DNA of 64,000 bases from Streptomyces marispadix (GTDB lineage: Bacteria > Actinomycetota > Actinomycetes > Streptomycetales > Streptomycetaceae), in the NCBI RefSeq assembly GCF_022524345.1, contig NZ_JAKWJU010000002.1, positions 2,108,001-2,172,000 of the forward strand, written 5' to 3'. Below are positions 49,811 through 61,400 of this stretch, one piece after another (the first letter of the stretch is position 1; each line of letters starts with the position of its first letter). Position numbers and translations under genes: made by a program. Under the pieces are notes generated by a model, which saw only the letters and a program-made list of their open reading frames with translations, ran no database searches and had not been told where the DNA came from.

Positions 49811-50722
49811 TCACACCTTCAAGTACTTGCGCAGCGTGAAGAACGCGGCCACCGCGGGCATCAGAATCCCCACCGCGACGAGCAGCGGCAGCACCTTGAA
49901 CACGGCGTCCCAGCCGATGAAGTTGATGAGCGCGATCTTCTCGGCGAGCCAGCTGTCGATGAGGAAGAACTTGCCGCCGAGCAGCAGCACGCAGGCGAAT
50001 CCCGCACCGATGAGGCCCGCGATCGCCGCCTCGAGGATGAACGGCATCTGGATGTAGAAGCTGGACGCGCCGACCAGCCGCATGATGCCCGTCTCACGGC
50101 GGCGGCTGAACGCCGAGACCCTGACGGTGTTGACGATCAGCAGCAGCGCGACGACCAGCATCAGCCCCATCACGAACAGGGCAGCGATGTTCATGCCGTT
50201 GAGGAGGTTGAAGAGGTTCTCCAGCAGGTTCCGCTGGTCCTGCACCTCCTGCACCCCTGGTCTGCCGGAGAACGCGGTCTGCAACACCCGGTACTTGGTG
50301 GGGTCCTTGAGCTTGACGCGGTAGGACTCCTGCATCTGGTCCGGGGTGAGGGAGTCGGCGAGCGGAGAGTCCTTGAACTGCTCCTTGTAGTGCTTGTAAG
50401 CCTCGTCGGCCGACTCGTGGTAGACCTTGTCGACCACCCGGAGCTTCTGCAACTCCGTGCGGATCTGGTCCTTCTGCTGCGCGGTGACGGCGCCCTTGGC
50501 GCAGTTCGGGTCGGAGTCAGCGTCGTTCTCGTTGCACAGGTAGACCGACACCTGGACCTTGTCGTACCAGTAGCCCTTCATCGTGCTGACCTGTTCGCGG
50601 GCGAGCAGGGAACCGCCCGCGAGGGCCAGAGACAGGGCTACCGACACGATCACCGCGAAGGTCATCGTGAGATTCCGGCGGAGACCGACGCTGATCTCCG
50701 ACGCTACGAACTGGGCGCGCAT
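49811..50722 (-). CDS. ftsX: Cell division protein FtsX (303 aa)
   Basis: Membrane partner of FtsE that regulates peptidoglycan hydrolases at division and tip growth. TM1 follows RRNLTMTFAVIVSVALSLAL; a ~120-residue extracellular domain contains two cysteines (VYLCNEN and DPNCAKG) that could form a disulfide; three more membrane helices follow, with RRRETGIMRLVGAS in the cytoplasmic loop. ATG at 50722 follows AAAGGACGCC. Cotranscribed after ftsE across a 100-base gap. Confidence 0.96.
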   Translation of the reverse strand: MRAQFVASEISVGLRRNLTMTFAVIVSVALSLALAGGSLLAREQVSTMKGYWYDKVQVSVYLCNENDADSDPNCAKGAVTAQQKDQIRTELQKLRVVDKVYHESADEAYKHYKEQFKDSPLADSLTPDQMQESYRVKLKDPTKYRVLQTAFSGRPGVQEVQDQRNLLENLFNLLNGMNIAALFVMGLMLVVALLLIVNTVRVSAFSRRRETGIMRLVGASSFYIQMPFILEAAIAGLIGAGFACVLLLGGKFFLIDSWLAEKIALINFIGWDAVFKVLPLLVAVGILMPAVAAFFTLRKYLKV

Positions 50723-50822
50723 GGCGTCCTTTCAGTGTGTTGCCGTCTCAACTGCTCAGACTGCTCAGCCTGTTCGACGGCGGGCCCGCCGGACGCAGCG
50801 CCGGCGACCGCCCGCCGGCGGC

Positions 50823-51512
50823 TCAGTGCTGGTAGCCGTAGACACCGCGCGTCTGGTCACGCACGAGCCGGCCCCGCTCCAGCTCCACGACGCGCTTACG
50901 CATCTGGTCGACGATCTGCTGGTCGTGCGTGGCCATCACCACTGTCGTGCCGGTCCGGTTGATCCGGTCCAGCAGCTTCATGATTCCGACGGAAGTCTGC
51001 GGGTCCAGGTTGCCGGTCGGCTCGTCCGCGATCAGCAGCATGGGACGGTTCGCGAACGCGCGGGCGATGGCGACGCGTTGCTGCTCACCGCCGGAGAGCT
51101 CCCCGGGCATGCGGTCGCCCTTGCCTCCGAGGCCCACCAGGTCGAGCACCTCCGGGACCGTCTTGCGGATCTGCACCCGGGACTTGCCGATGACTTCGAG
51201 CGCGAACGCGACGTTCTCACCGACCGTCTTGTTGGCCAGCAGCCGGAAGTCCTGGAAGACGGTGCCCAGTTGGCGGCGCATCTGCGGCACCTTCCAGTTG
51301 GACAGCCGGGCGAGGTCCTTGCCCAGTACGTGCACCTGACCTTGGCTGGCACGCTCCTCGCGAAGGATCAGCCGCAGGAAGGTGGACTTGCCGGAGCCGG
51401 ACGAGCCCACCAGGAAGACGAACTCGCCGCGCTCGATGTCCAGCGAGACATCGTGCAGCGCAGGGCGGTTCTGCTTGGGGTAGGACTTGGAGACGCTGTC
51501 GAATCGGATCAC
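50823..51512 (-). CDS. ftsE: Cell division ATP-binding protein FtsE (229 aa)
   Basis: ABC ATPase: [12 protein letters not shown], Walker [17 protein letters not shown]-loop [13 protein letters not shown], signature [14 protein letters not shown], Walker [15 protein letters not shown], switch [13 protein letters not shown] at 51512 gives the usual family length; the frame to 51566 is not needed. Works with FtsX just downstream. Confidence 0.96.
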   Translation of the reverse strand: MIRFDSVSKSYPKQNRPALHDVSLDIERGEFVFLVGSSGSGKSTFLRLILREERASQGQVHVLGKDLARLSNWKVPQMRRQLGTVFQDFRLLANKTVGENVAFALEVIGKSRVQIRKTVPEVLDLVGLGGKGDRMPGELSGGEQQRVAIARAFANRPMLLIADEPTGNLDPQTSVGIMKLLDRINRTGTTVVMATHDQQIVDQMRKRVVELERGRLVRDQTRGVYGYQH

Positions 51513-51849
51513 GGATACACCATGTCGGCCTGGGGCAGGGGCAGCGGAAGCCGCGTGGCGGCTCACCGTCGAATGTGGCGACCTTACGCGAACCGCCGCA
51601 CGGCGCGCAGTCGGCGTTCGTTGTTGGTGGGCTTGGTCACGTGCCCTTTACGACAAAGCACCATATTCCCGGTCCTTTTCTCCGGGTCCGTACGGCCGGA
51701 GGGCCCGCGGCGGTGCGGACGGGGCGGAGCCACTGCACTCGCGGGCGGATGCTGGCACAGTGGAGTGGAGGGCCGCGGGAGGCGGCCCGGGCAAGCCCCA
51801 GGGGAACCGGTCACTCCCCGGCGTCGTTGGCAGACTGAGAGGAGTTCGC
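51513..51849. other. Divergent intergenic region ftsE/small membrane protein
   Basis: 337 bases; carries the promoters for ftsEX and for the 64-aa gene but I could not place either with confidence. No gene or RNA structure seen. Confidence 0.4.
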
Positions 51850-52044
51850 ATGACATGCGACCGACTGGTGTGTGCCAACTGTGCCGGCCCAGTGAGCGAA
51901 GGCCGCTGCGCGGTCTGCCGTGCGCACCGTGAGCGTCTGCACCGGGAGTCGCCGTTCGCGAGCCTCTCCCCCGCGGCGCTGTTCGCGCTGCTGCTGGCGT
52001 TGCTGACGGTGGCGCTCGTCGCCCAGCGCATGGCCACCGCGTAG
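51850..52044 (+). CDS. Small zinc-ribbon-like membrane protein (64 aa)
   Basis: The N-terminal ~25 residues hold two CxxC-type pairs (CANCAGP and CAVCRAH), suggesting a rubredoxin-like zinc knuckle; the C-terminal half is one membrane helix (PAALFALLLALLTVALVA). ATG at 51850 follows GAGAGGAG. The longer frame from 51487 is unsupported. Function unknown; position between ftsEX and prfB is worth noting. Confidence 0.8.
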   Translation: MTCDRLVCANCAGPVSEGRCAVCRAHRERLHRESPFASLSPAALFALLLALLTVALVAQRMATA

Positions 52045-52316
52045 CCCTGGAGAGGCACCGGGCGCATACGAGGCGCGTAGCCGTACGAGCCTCCCAGGCG
52101 TATGGGACACCCGTAAGAGGCGTGTAGCCGTACCACGGCGGTGGGTGACCGGCCCGGTTCTCCGCGGCAGTTGATCTTCTGCGCCGACGATCCTCCACGC
52201 CGATCGCCCTTGGGGACGCCCCTCGGCACACGCACGTGACATACGTACGAAGGACCCGGAGCGCGCTTCGTGCTGCGCTCCGGGTCCCTCGTCGGTGTGC
52301 TTGACGCCTACGGACC

Positions 52317-53015
52317 TCAGGCGGCCGTACGACGGTTGATCATGCGCGGCATGACACGGAACGCCACACCGCCCGCGATCATCGTCGCGGCGCCGACCAG
52401 CAGGTAGGTCGTCTCGGCGGAGCCGGTGTCGGCCAGCTCTTCCTTCGGGGCCTGCGGCTGCTCGGGCTGGCTGCCGGTGCTGTCGGGCTGGGTGTTGCCG
52501 CCCTCGCAGTCGACGCTGTCGTCGTTCAGGTCGCAGGTGTCGTCACCGCCGCCGGAGCCGCCGATGGTGGCAGGCTCCTCGCCGCCGGTGTCGCCACCGT
52601 CGTCGCCGCCGGTGGTGTCGCCGCCGGTCGTGGTGGTGCTGCCGCCGTCGTCACCGCCGGTGGTGCCCTCGGTGTCGCCGCCCGTCGTGGTGGTGCCGCC
52701 GTCGTCACCACCGGAGGTGCCCTCGGTGTCGCCGCCGACGCCGCCGTCGACGCCTCCGCTCACGGTGCCCTCGGTGTCGCCGCCGGTGTCGCCACCGGTG
52801 GAACCCTCGGTGTCGCCGCCGCTGTCACCGCCGCTGTCGCCACCGCCGATCACACCGCCGAGGAGGCCGCCGACGAGGCCGTCCTCCTGTGCGGCAGACG
52901 AGCCGCTGCTGTCAGCGGCCTGCGCGGCACCCGCAGCGGTGAGCGAGGCGCCGACGGCGAACACCGTGCCGGCGGCGACGCGCGCCACACGCAGCCGCGT
53001 CTTCGATTTGATCAT
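52317..53015 (-). CDS. LAXTG-anchored Gly/Asp/Thr-repeat surface protein (232 aa)
   Basis: Signal peptide 1-29 (VARVAAGTVFAVGASLTAAGAAQA); then about 110 residues of imperfect repeats built from GGDTEGTTGGDDGG-like units; a short segment with two cysteines (DDTCDLNDDSVDCEG); a Pro/Gln linker; and a cell-wall sorting signal LADTG near residue 195 followed by a hydrophobic helix and a basic tail (RMINRR). LAXTG is the sortase E type motif. ATG at 53015 fits the signal peptide; an upstream ATG at 53048 is an alternative. The acidic repeats may bind cations or act as a stalk; no enzymatic domain is seen. Confidence 0.85.
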   Translation of the reverse strand: MIKSKTRLRVARVAAGTVFAVGASLTAAGAAQAADSSGSSAAQEDGLVGGLLGGVIGGGDSGGDSGGDTEGSTGGDTGGDTEGTVSGGVDGGVGGDTEGTSGGDDGGTTTTGGDTEGTTGGDDGGSTTTTGGDTTGGDDGGDTGGEEPATIGGSGGGDDTCDLNDDSVDCEGGNTQPDSTGSQPEQPQAPKEELADTGSAETTYLLVGAATMIAGGVAFRVMPRMINRRTAA

Positions 53016-53292
53016 TGGCCAACTACCCCCAGTAGTTTCATTTTTCAATGGAGCAGCTGTGTGACGGGCTGCGGAGCCTCTTGCCGGGACACGGAATCTG
53101 TCCGCCTCTTCACCCCCGCACGCGCCCCTGACACAGGCATGCGAGCGAACAGCTTTCCCATTTTCCGCACCTCAGTCAAGCGAGAAGGACGTGAATTGGC
53201 CGTGCTGCGCTGGGAGTTCACGGGGTGCGGTACGAATCGTTATGCGGACGTGGCTCTTACGGAAGCTCATCCCCCGCTTACGGGCGGCTCGT

Positions 53293-54411
53293 TCAGCCCT
53301 CGTCCTGCTGCTCCTGCTGCTTGCGCCAGCGGATGCCCGCTTCCAGAAAGCCGTCGATATCCCCGTCGAGAACGCCCTGCGGATTGCCGACTTCATATTC
53401 CGTCCGCAAGTCCTTCACCATTTGGTACGGGTGCAGGACGTACGAACGCATCTGGCTGCCCCAGGAGTTGCCCCCGTCCCCCTTGAGCGCGTCCATCTTC
53501 GCCTGCTCCTCCTGGCGGCGGTGGGCGAGCAGACGTGACTGCATCACGCGCATCGCGGCGGCGCGGTTTTGGATCTGGGACTTCTCGTTCTGGCAGGAGA
53601 CGACGATGCCCGTGGGGATGTGGGTCATACGGACCGCGGAGTCGGTGGTGTTGACCGACTGGCCGCCCGGACCGGAAGAGCGGAACACGTCGATCCGCAA
53701 CTCGTTCTCGGGAATGTCGATGTGGTCGACCTGCTCCACCACCGGCAGCACCTCGACGCCCGCGAACGACGTCTGGCGGCGGCCCTGGTTGTCGAACGGC
53801 GAGATGCGCACCATGCGGTGCGTGCCCTGCTCGACGGAGAGAGTGCCGTAGGCGTAGGGCGCCTTGACCGCGAAGGTCGCGGACTTGATGCCCGCCTCCT
53901 CCGCGTAGCTGGTGTCGTAGACCTCGGTGGGATAGCCCCTGCGCTCGCTCCAGCGCAGATACATGCGCATGAGCTGCTCGGCGAAGTCCGCGGCGTCGAC
54001 GCCGCCCGCCTCCGCGCGCACGCTGACGACCGCCTCACGGGGGTCGTACTCGCCGGAGAGGAGGGTGCGCACCTCCAGCTCGTCCACGGACTTCCGCAGC
54101 GCCTCCAGCTCGGTCTCCGCCTCGCCTCGTGCGTCGGCGTCGTCCTCGCTGCCCGCAAGTTCGAAGAGCACCTCGACGTCGTCGATGCGTGAGCGCAGCT
54201 CCTCCACCTTGCGGAGCTGGCCCTGGAGATAGGACAGCTTGCTGGTGATCTTCTGCGCGTTCTCCACGTCGTCCCACAGGTCGGGGGCGGCGGCCTCCTC
54301 CTCGAGGGAGGCGATGTCGCCCCTCATCCTGCCGAGGTCCATCACGGCCTCGATCGACTCCATGGTGGAGCGGAGGGACTTGAGCTCTTCGGGGAAATCG
54401 GGGATCGCCAC
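53293..54411 (-). CDS. prfB: Peptide chain release factor 2 (372 aa)
   Basis: Class I release factor for UGA/UAA: the codon-recognition tripeptide SPF in [13 protein letters not shown] and the catalytic GGQ in [12 protein letters not shown]. The frame is continuous, with no in-frame UGA or programmed frameshift as found in many other bacteria. ATG at 54411 follows GGAGG. Confidence 0.97.
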   Translation of the reverse strand: MAIPDFPEELKSLRSTMESIEAVMDLGRMRGDIASLEEEAAAPDLWDDVENAQKITSKLSYLQGQLRKVEELRSRIDDVEVLFELAGSEDDADARGEAETELEALRKSVDELEVRTLLSGEYDPREAVVSVRAEAGGVDAADFAEQLMRMYLRWSERRGYPTEVYDTSYAEEAGIKSATFAVKAPYAYGTLSVEQGTHRMVRISPFDNQGRRQTSFAGVEVLPVVEQVDHIDIPENELRIDVFRSSGPGGQSVNTTDSAVRMTHIPTGIVVSCQNEKSQIQNRAAAMRVMQSRLLAHRRQEEQAKMDALKGDGGNSWGSQMRSYVLHPYQMVKDLRTEYEVGNPQGVLDGDIDGFLEAGIRWRKQQEQQDEG

Positions 54412-54567
54412 ACCTCCACCCTAACGGCTGGGCGATGCGGCCGTTCCACGCCCGGGTCCGCTTCCCGCGGGGGCGCGGACGCGGCCTGGCCGCGGGCCTG
54501 ACGGCTTTTACGGAGGCGCCCGCTTCCGGTCTGCGGGCGGGCCCTCCGGTCCGGGGTCAGCCCGGGG

Positions 54568-54586
54568 CCGATCCTGGCGGGATCGG
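54568..54586. terminator. Hairpin between kinase gene and prfB
   Basis: CCGATCC (54568-54574) pairs with GGATCGG (54580-54586) around a five-base loop; flanking GGGG/CCCG bases can extend it with a bulge. It would end the kinase transcript before prfB. Confidence 0.5.
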
Positions 54587-54600
54587 GCCCGGCCCCGGGG

Positions 54601-56079
54601 TCAGGGCTGCTCCGGGTGTTCCACCGCGGGCGCCGGCTGCGTGGTCTCGCCGTCGTCCCCGGACGCGGCCAGCCATCCGCCGAAGCCCGCGACCGCCGCG
54701 ATCACGGCCGCTCCGGCGCCGAGTTTGATCCTGCGGCGCCGTGCTGCCGCGGCCGAAAGCGGGTTACGGGCGGAACCCGCACGCGGCTCGCCCGCGGCAC
54801 GCGGTGCGCGGGCCGTGCCGTGCGCTCCGCCCGCGAGTTCGTCGGCGCCCGGCACGCGCATGCTCGTGTGGGTGTCGCGGTTGGAGTCGGGGCTCGCGCC
54901 GCCGTGCACCAGCGGGACCGCCGCACGGCGTGGACGGCCGGACGCCGCTGTGCCATGGCCGTGACCGCTCCCTGAGTCGCCCGAGCCGGGGTGGCCTGGG
55001 CCGGACTGCCCCGGCCCCGAGTGGCCGGCGCCCGCGGACTGCCGCCCGGCACCGTGGCCCGCCGCGGTGGTCGCTGCCGTACGGCCGTGCTGGTCCGGCA
55101 CGGTGCCGCCGCCGGTCCGGGCCTCCGCATGGCCTTCGCCGTACGCGGCGTCGGAGCCGTACTCGCCGCCGGGGCCGGAGGTCTCGCCGTAGTCGTAGGA
55201 GCCGTACGAGTCGTAGGAGTCCTCGGGCTGTTCGTCGATGTCCAGCGGCGGCAGACCCTCCAGGTCGGGCAGCAACTCCCGCAGGCGCGCCGCCACTTCG
55301 ACGGCGCGCAGCCGGGACGCGGGCGCCTTGGCGAGGCACTGGTGGATCAGCAGCCACAGCTCGTCGGGGATGCCGGGGAGCGGAGCGACCGACTCCGTGA
55401 CGTGCCGGCGCAGCACCGCGCCCGGGTGGCCCCCGCCGAACGGCGTGAATCCGGCGAGGAGTTCGTAGAGCACCGTGGCCAGGGCGTATATGTCGACGGA
55501 CGCGCGGGGCGGCAGGCCCTCCACGATCTCGGGCGCCAGATAGTCGGGGGTGCCGATGATCGACGTGGCCCGCGTCGTACGGGGCGAGTCGATCAGCTTG
55601 GCGACGCCGAAGTCCGTGAGCAGCGCGGGCGGCGCACCGCCCGGACCGGCCGGGGCCAGCGCGTCCAGCAGTACGTTCTCGGGCTTGACGTCCCTGTGGA
55701 CGATGCCCGCGGCGTGCGCCGCCGCCAGGCCGTCCGCCACGTCCGCCGCGATCGAGACCGCGGGCTGCGGTGCGATGCGGCGGTCGTGCTCCAGGCGCGT
55801 GCGCAGATCCGTACCGCGCACCAACTGCATGACGAGCGCGAGGTCGCTGCCGTCCACGACCAGGTCGCGGACGCCGACGACGCTGGGGTGGTCGAGGCAG
55901 AGCAGGGCGCTGCGCTCCTGCACGAACCGCTCCACGAGGTCCTCGTCGCTGGCGAGGTCCTCGCGCAGGAGCTTGATCGCGACGGGACCGTCGGGACCTT
56001 CGCCGAGCCACACCGTGCCGGCGCTGCCGCGGCCGAGGATCCGGTGAGCGGTGTAGCGACTGCCGATCTTCCGTGCCAT
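54601..56079 (-). CDS. pkaB: Serine/threonine protein kinase, PkaB-like (492 aa)
   Basis: Hanks-type kinase: P-loop GRGSAGTVW, VAIKLL lysine, HRDVKPEN catalytic loop, DFGVAKL, GTPDYLAPE. The kinase domain ends near 265; a disordered Ser/Gly/His/Pro-rich linker follows, then one membrane helix (AGAAVIAAVAGFGGWLA) and a short extracellular tail without PASTA repeats. ATG at 56079 lacks a ribosome site, but TAGTTT seven bases upstream suggests a leaderless mRNA. Adjacent to prfB and to a second kinase, the pka arrangement recalled from S. coelicolor; the symbol is therefore provisional. Confidence 0.85.
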   Translation of the reverse strand: MARKIGSRYTAHRILGRGSAGTVWLGEGPDGPVAIKLLREDLASDEDLVERFVQERSALLCLDHPSVVGVRDLVVDGSDLALVMQLVRGTDLRTRLEHDRRIAPQPAVSIAADVADGLAAAHAAGIVHRDVKPENVLLDALAPAGPGGAPPALLTDFGVAKLIDSPRTTRATSIIGTPDYLAPEIVEGLPPRASVDIYALATVLYELLAGFTPFGGGHPGAVLRRHVTESVAPLPGIPDELWLLIHQCLAKAPASRLRAVEVAARLRELLPDLEGLPPLDIDEQPEDSYDSYGSYDYGETSGPGGEYGSDAAYGEGHAEARTGGGTVPDQHGRTAATTAAGHGAGRQSAGAGHSGPGQSGPGHPGSGDSGSGHGHGTAASGRPRRAAVPLVHGGASPDSNRDTHTSMRVPGADELAGGAHGTARAPRAAGEPRAGSARNPLSAAAARRRRIKLGAGAAVIAAVAGFGGWLAASGDDGETTQPAPAVEHPEQP

Positions 56080-56199
56080 AGCGACAAAACTACGCGCCGG
56101 AAGGGGGGTTGAGGGGCCGGGAGCGCACTAACCGTCACTTTCGAGGGGGAATTCCCGCTCAGGAAGTCGACAAATCTCCGAACTCGCGTACTCGGAAGG

Positions 56200-57933
<1,734 letters not shown>

Positions 57934-58459
57934 GTCATGCGCTCCCTGAAGTCGTACTGCAATCCCGCCCACAATAGTGCCGTCTCACAGACGGTCGACG
58001 CCTCATGCGAACGGATGGGCGACTTCCGGCAATGACGCGCCACGGGCCCGCGACGGTTGCGGACCGCCGGGCGGAACCGGGCGGACCGGGGCGGCGCGCG
58101 CCCGCGAACCCGACCGCGGGCCGCCCGCGGAACCGTACCGTCCGGCGCCGCGCGGGGGCGCGGATCGTATCGGGAGCGCTGTCCGGGCAGGCCCTCTTGC
58201 GCACCCGGGAGCAAAATCAAGATCATTGACCGCCGCGAGCGGGGCGAGATGTCAGTGGCGGGTGCGAAGATGCTCGCGGCATTCGACAGCACTGTGCGCG
58301 ATCGCGTGCATCCGCGGGGTCGCCCCGGCCGTCCGCGGAGGCCCGGGTCGTGGTGCTGTGCCATGTGGGACGTGTGTGTGCCGGGCGCGTAGTGCGGCGA
58401 GGGTGACCGCCTCGCCGCGTACGCGGCGGGCGCACCGGTGGTCGGGACCGGGAGGGCCG
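57934..58459. other. Divergent intergenic region kinase/FHA-FtsK gene
   Basis: 526 bases. It holds the kinase promoter at 57971-57998. For the FHA-FtsK gene no clear promoter is seen; TTGACC at 58226-58231 lacks a matching -10. The frame that spans the region is the upstream extension of the FHA-FtsK frame and is not credible as protein. Confidence 0.45.
57971..57998 (-). promoter_or_regulatory. Kinase promoter
   Basis: Minus strand: -35 TCGACC (57993-57998), 16-base spacer, -10 TATTGT (57971-57976), giving a ~30-base leader to the GTG at 57933. Confidence 0.5.
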
Positions 58460-61400
58460 ATGCAGATCCGGCTGACTGTCACCCTCGGGCCGCGCGGAAG
58501 CGGCCAGGGTGCGGGGGGCGCGGCGAGCGCGCCGAGCGGAGGATCGGCGTGCGACGTGCTGGTCACGGCCCCGTCCGGCACGCCGCTGTCCGCGGTGACC
58601 GGCGGGCTGGTGTCCACGGCGGCCGCGGCGGTGAGCGGCGCGGGGCCCGGTGCTTCCTCCGGTGCGGGCGGCCCCGGCCACGGCGGCGACTCCTCGGCGG
58701 ACTCCACGGCGGCGGTCTACGCCGGTACGGAACGGCTCGATCCGCACCGTCAGTTGCTCGGCGAGCCGCCGCTGCTGGACGGCGCGGTCGTCTCGCTGCA
58801 CGGACCGTCCCTTCCCGTACAGGCTCCGGCTCTGGCGGCGTACGGCTCGGCGAAGGCACGGCTGCATGTGATCTCGGGCCCGGACGCAGGCGGCATACAT
58901 CTTCTGCAAGGCGGCAAGGTCTGCCTCGGCCGCTCCGCGGAGGCGGACGTACCGCTCGACGACCCGGACGTCTCACGGCTGCACTGCGCGGTGACGGTCT
59001 CCGACGGCGGTGCCGTCACGGTCGCCGATCTGGGCTCCACCAACGGCACTTCGCTGGACGGCGCCCCAGTGGGAGGGCAGCCGGTGCTCTTCCGTCCCGG
59101 GTCGACGCTGCGGGTCGGTGAGTCGGCGCTGCGGGTCGAGACGTCCGCGCCGGACGGCCCGGCGGACGCGGAGGGCTCTTCCGGGATGCTCTCCGCGGGG
59201 CAGGGCTCCGGGGCGGTGCCTGGCGCCGGGTCGCTGCCGCTGTCCCTGCCGACCGAGCCGGACGGGCATGGGCAGTTGCGGCTGGTGTGCCCCCGTGGCG
59301 GGGGGTGGACGCGCGGCCCGGAGGCCGGTGAGCGTCCATACGACCGGCACCAGGGGCGCCGGGCCGGTGCCGTGGGCGCACAGGGTGCGGGAGCGGGCGG
59401 TGAGGGCCCGGGCCCTGCGCCGGGCGGTGCGTCGCGCGGCGCCTCCCGTGCCGGGTCCCACTCGCAGGCACGCGCCGCGGACAGCGCGCATGGATACGCA
59501 CCGGGAGGCCCGTTCCCGGACGGCGGCACCACACATGGCTCGGGCATCGCCCAACACGCACGCTACGCACAGCAGTTCACGCCGGGCGAGGCGGCGGACG
59601 GGGGCGGCCCGGCAGCTTCCGCAGGACACGGCGCGCACGGCTCGGCCACCGGGCACGGCCCGTCCGGCGCCGCCGACGCCGGGCGGCCCCGCGCCCGGGG
59701 GCTGGGCGCCTGGGCGCGGCGCTTCGCCGGCGGCCAGCAGGGCGAGGACCAGGCGGCGCCGCCCATGGGCGCGGGAAGCGCGGGCGCACGGCCCGGCGCC
59801 ACGGGCACCGGCCCGGCGGGTTCGGCCCCCGGCGGCGCGGACTCCGCGAGTGCCGCCGCCGAGGACGCTCACCGTCCCGATCCCGCCACGATCCTGCTCA
59901 CGGCGCTCGGCCCCGGCCCCCGGCTGTGGGAGCGCGAGCCGGACCATCCCGAGGCCATGACCGTCCGTATCGGCACGGCACATCGCAGCCACGGCGGCCG
60001 TGGCGCCCCGGTCACCGTCGATCTGCGTGAGGCCGGTGCGCTGGGGCTGGCGGGGCCGCGTCCGCGACTTACGGGCCTGGCCCGTTCGGTGCTGGCGCAG
60101 CTCGCCGCGCTGCACGGGCCGAGCAGCCTGGAGATGGTGCTGATCGCGGCGGACCGTTCCTACGACACCGAGGACCGCGTCCGCGACTGGTCGTGGACGG
60201 GGTGGCTGCCTCATCTGCGTCCGGCTCACGGCCAGGACTGCCGCCTGCTGACGGCCTACGACCGCGACCAGGCGGCGGCGCGCGTCGCCGAACTCACCCA
60301 CCGGCTGGACGAGTTGCGGCAGCACCCCGGCCAGGCGCCCTCGGCGGGTGCGGGCGTCGGCACCGGCGGACCGACGGGGCACGTTTCCGGTCCGTACACG
60401 CTGGTCGTCGTCGACGGCGACCCCGGATCGGCCGCGCTGCGGGACGCGGTGGCGCGGCTCGCGGCGGAGGGCCCCGGCGCCGGTATCCATGTGCTCTGCC
60501 TCGCGGAGACGCCCGCGGCGACTCCCTCCTCGCCCGTCTCGGAGACGGTGCGGGCGGCTTATGAGACGTCTGCCGCGTTCCGTGAGTGCGGCGCGCTGGC
60601 GCTGCTGAGCGGTGCCGTGGCCACGGCGGTGCGGGTGGTGTGGCGCGAGGGCGCCCCTGGTGACGGCGCCTCGCGTGAGAACTCCGCGTCCGGCGGGCCG
60701 TACGTGCCCGGTGCGCCCACGGCCTCCGGCACGCCCGGCACGGTCTGCACCCTCGACGCAGTCTCCGCGGCATGGGCCGAACGCTTCGCGCGTGCCATGG
60801 CTCCGCTGCGTGAGCCGGAGGGCGCTCAGGCCCGTGCGGGCGCGGCGGCACGGTCCGTGGTGACGCTGCCGCGCAGCTCCCGTCTCCTCGACGAGCTCGG
60901 CCTCGCCCGCGCCACTCCCGCCGCGCTGCTCGCCCGCTGGGCGGATCCGGACGGCCAGGCGGCGGAGCCGGGCAGCCGGGCGGCGGGCCCCGGCGGGGCG
61001 AGCGGCGCGGCGGGAACTACGGGCGCAGCGGGCTCGGTTGGCACGCAGGCCGGAGCCGGAGCGGCAAGCTCGGGCGGAGCGGCGCACGCGGGCGGACGTG
61101 CCACCCTCGTCTTCGGCGCCGGGCCACGCGGCTCTCTCAAGGCCGAGTTGGGCGTCACCCGCGGGCATGCGCTGATCACGGGGCCGCCGGGTTCCGGCAA
61201 GACGGAGCTGCTGCGTTCGCTGGCCGCGTCCCTCTCCGTGGGCAGCCCGCCCGACCGGCTACAGCTCCTGCTGGTCGACGGCGACGGCGCCACCGGCGAC
61301 GGCCTGCACACCTGCCTCGAACTGCCGCACGCCCGGCGGCATCTCGCGGCCAACGACCCGGTCCGCATGAGGGACTTCGCCCAGGCACTCAGCGGTGAGC

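Noticed and set aside
53293..54411. prfB autoregulatory frameshift
   Set aside because: The reading frame is continuous with no early in-frame UGA.
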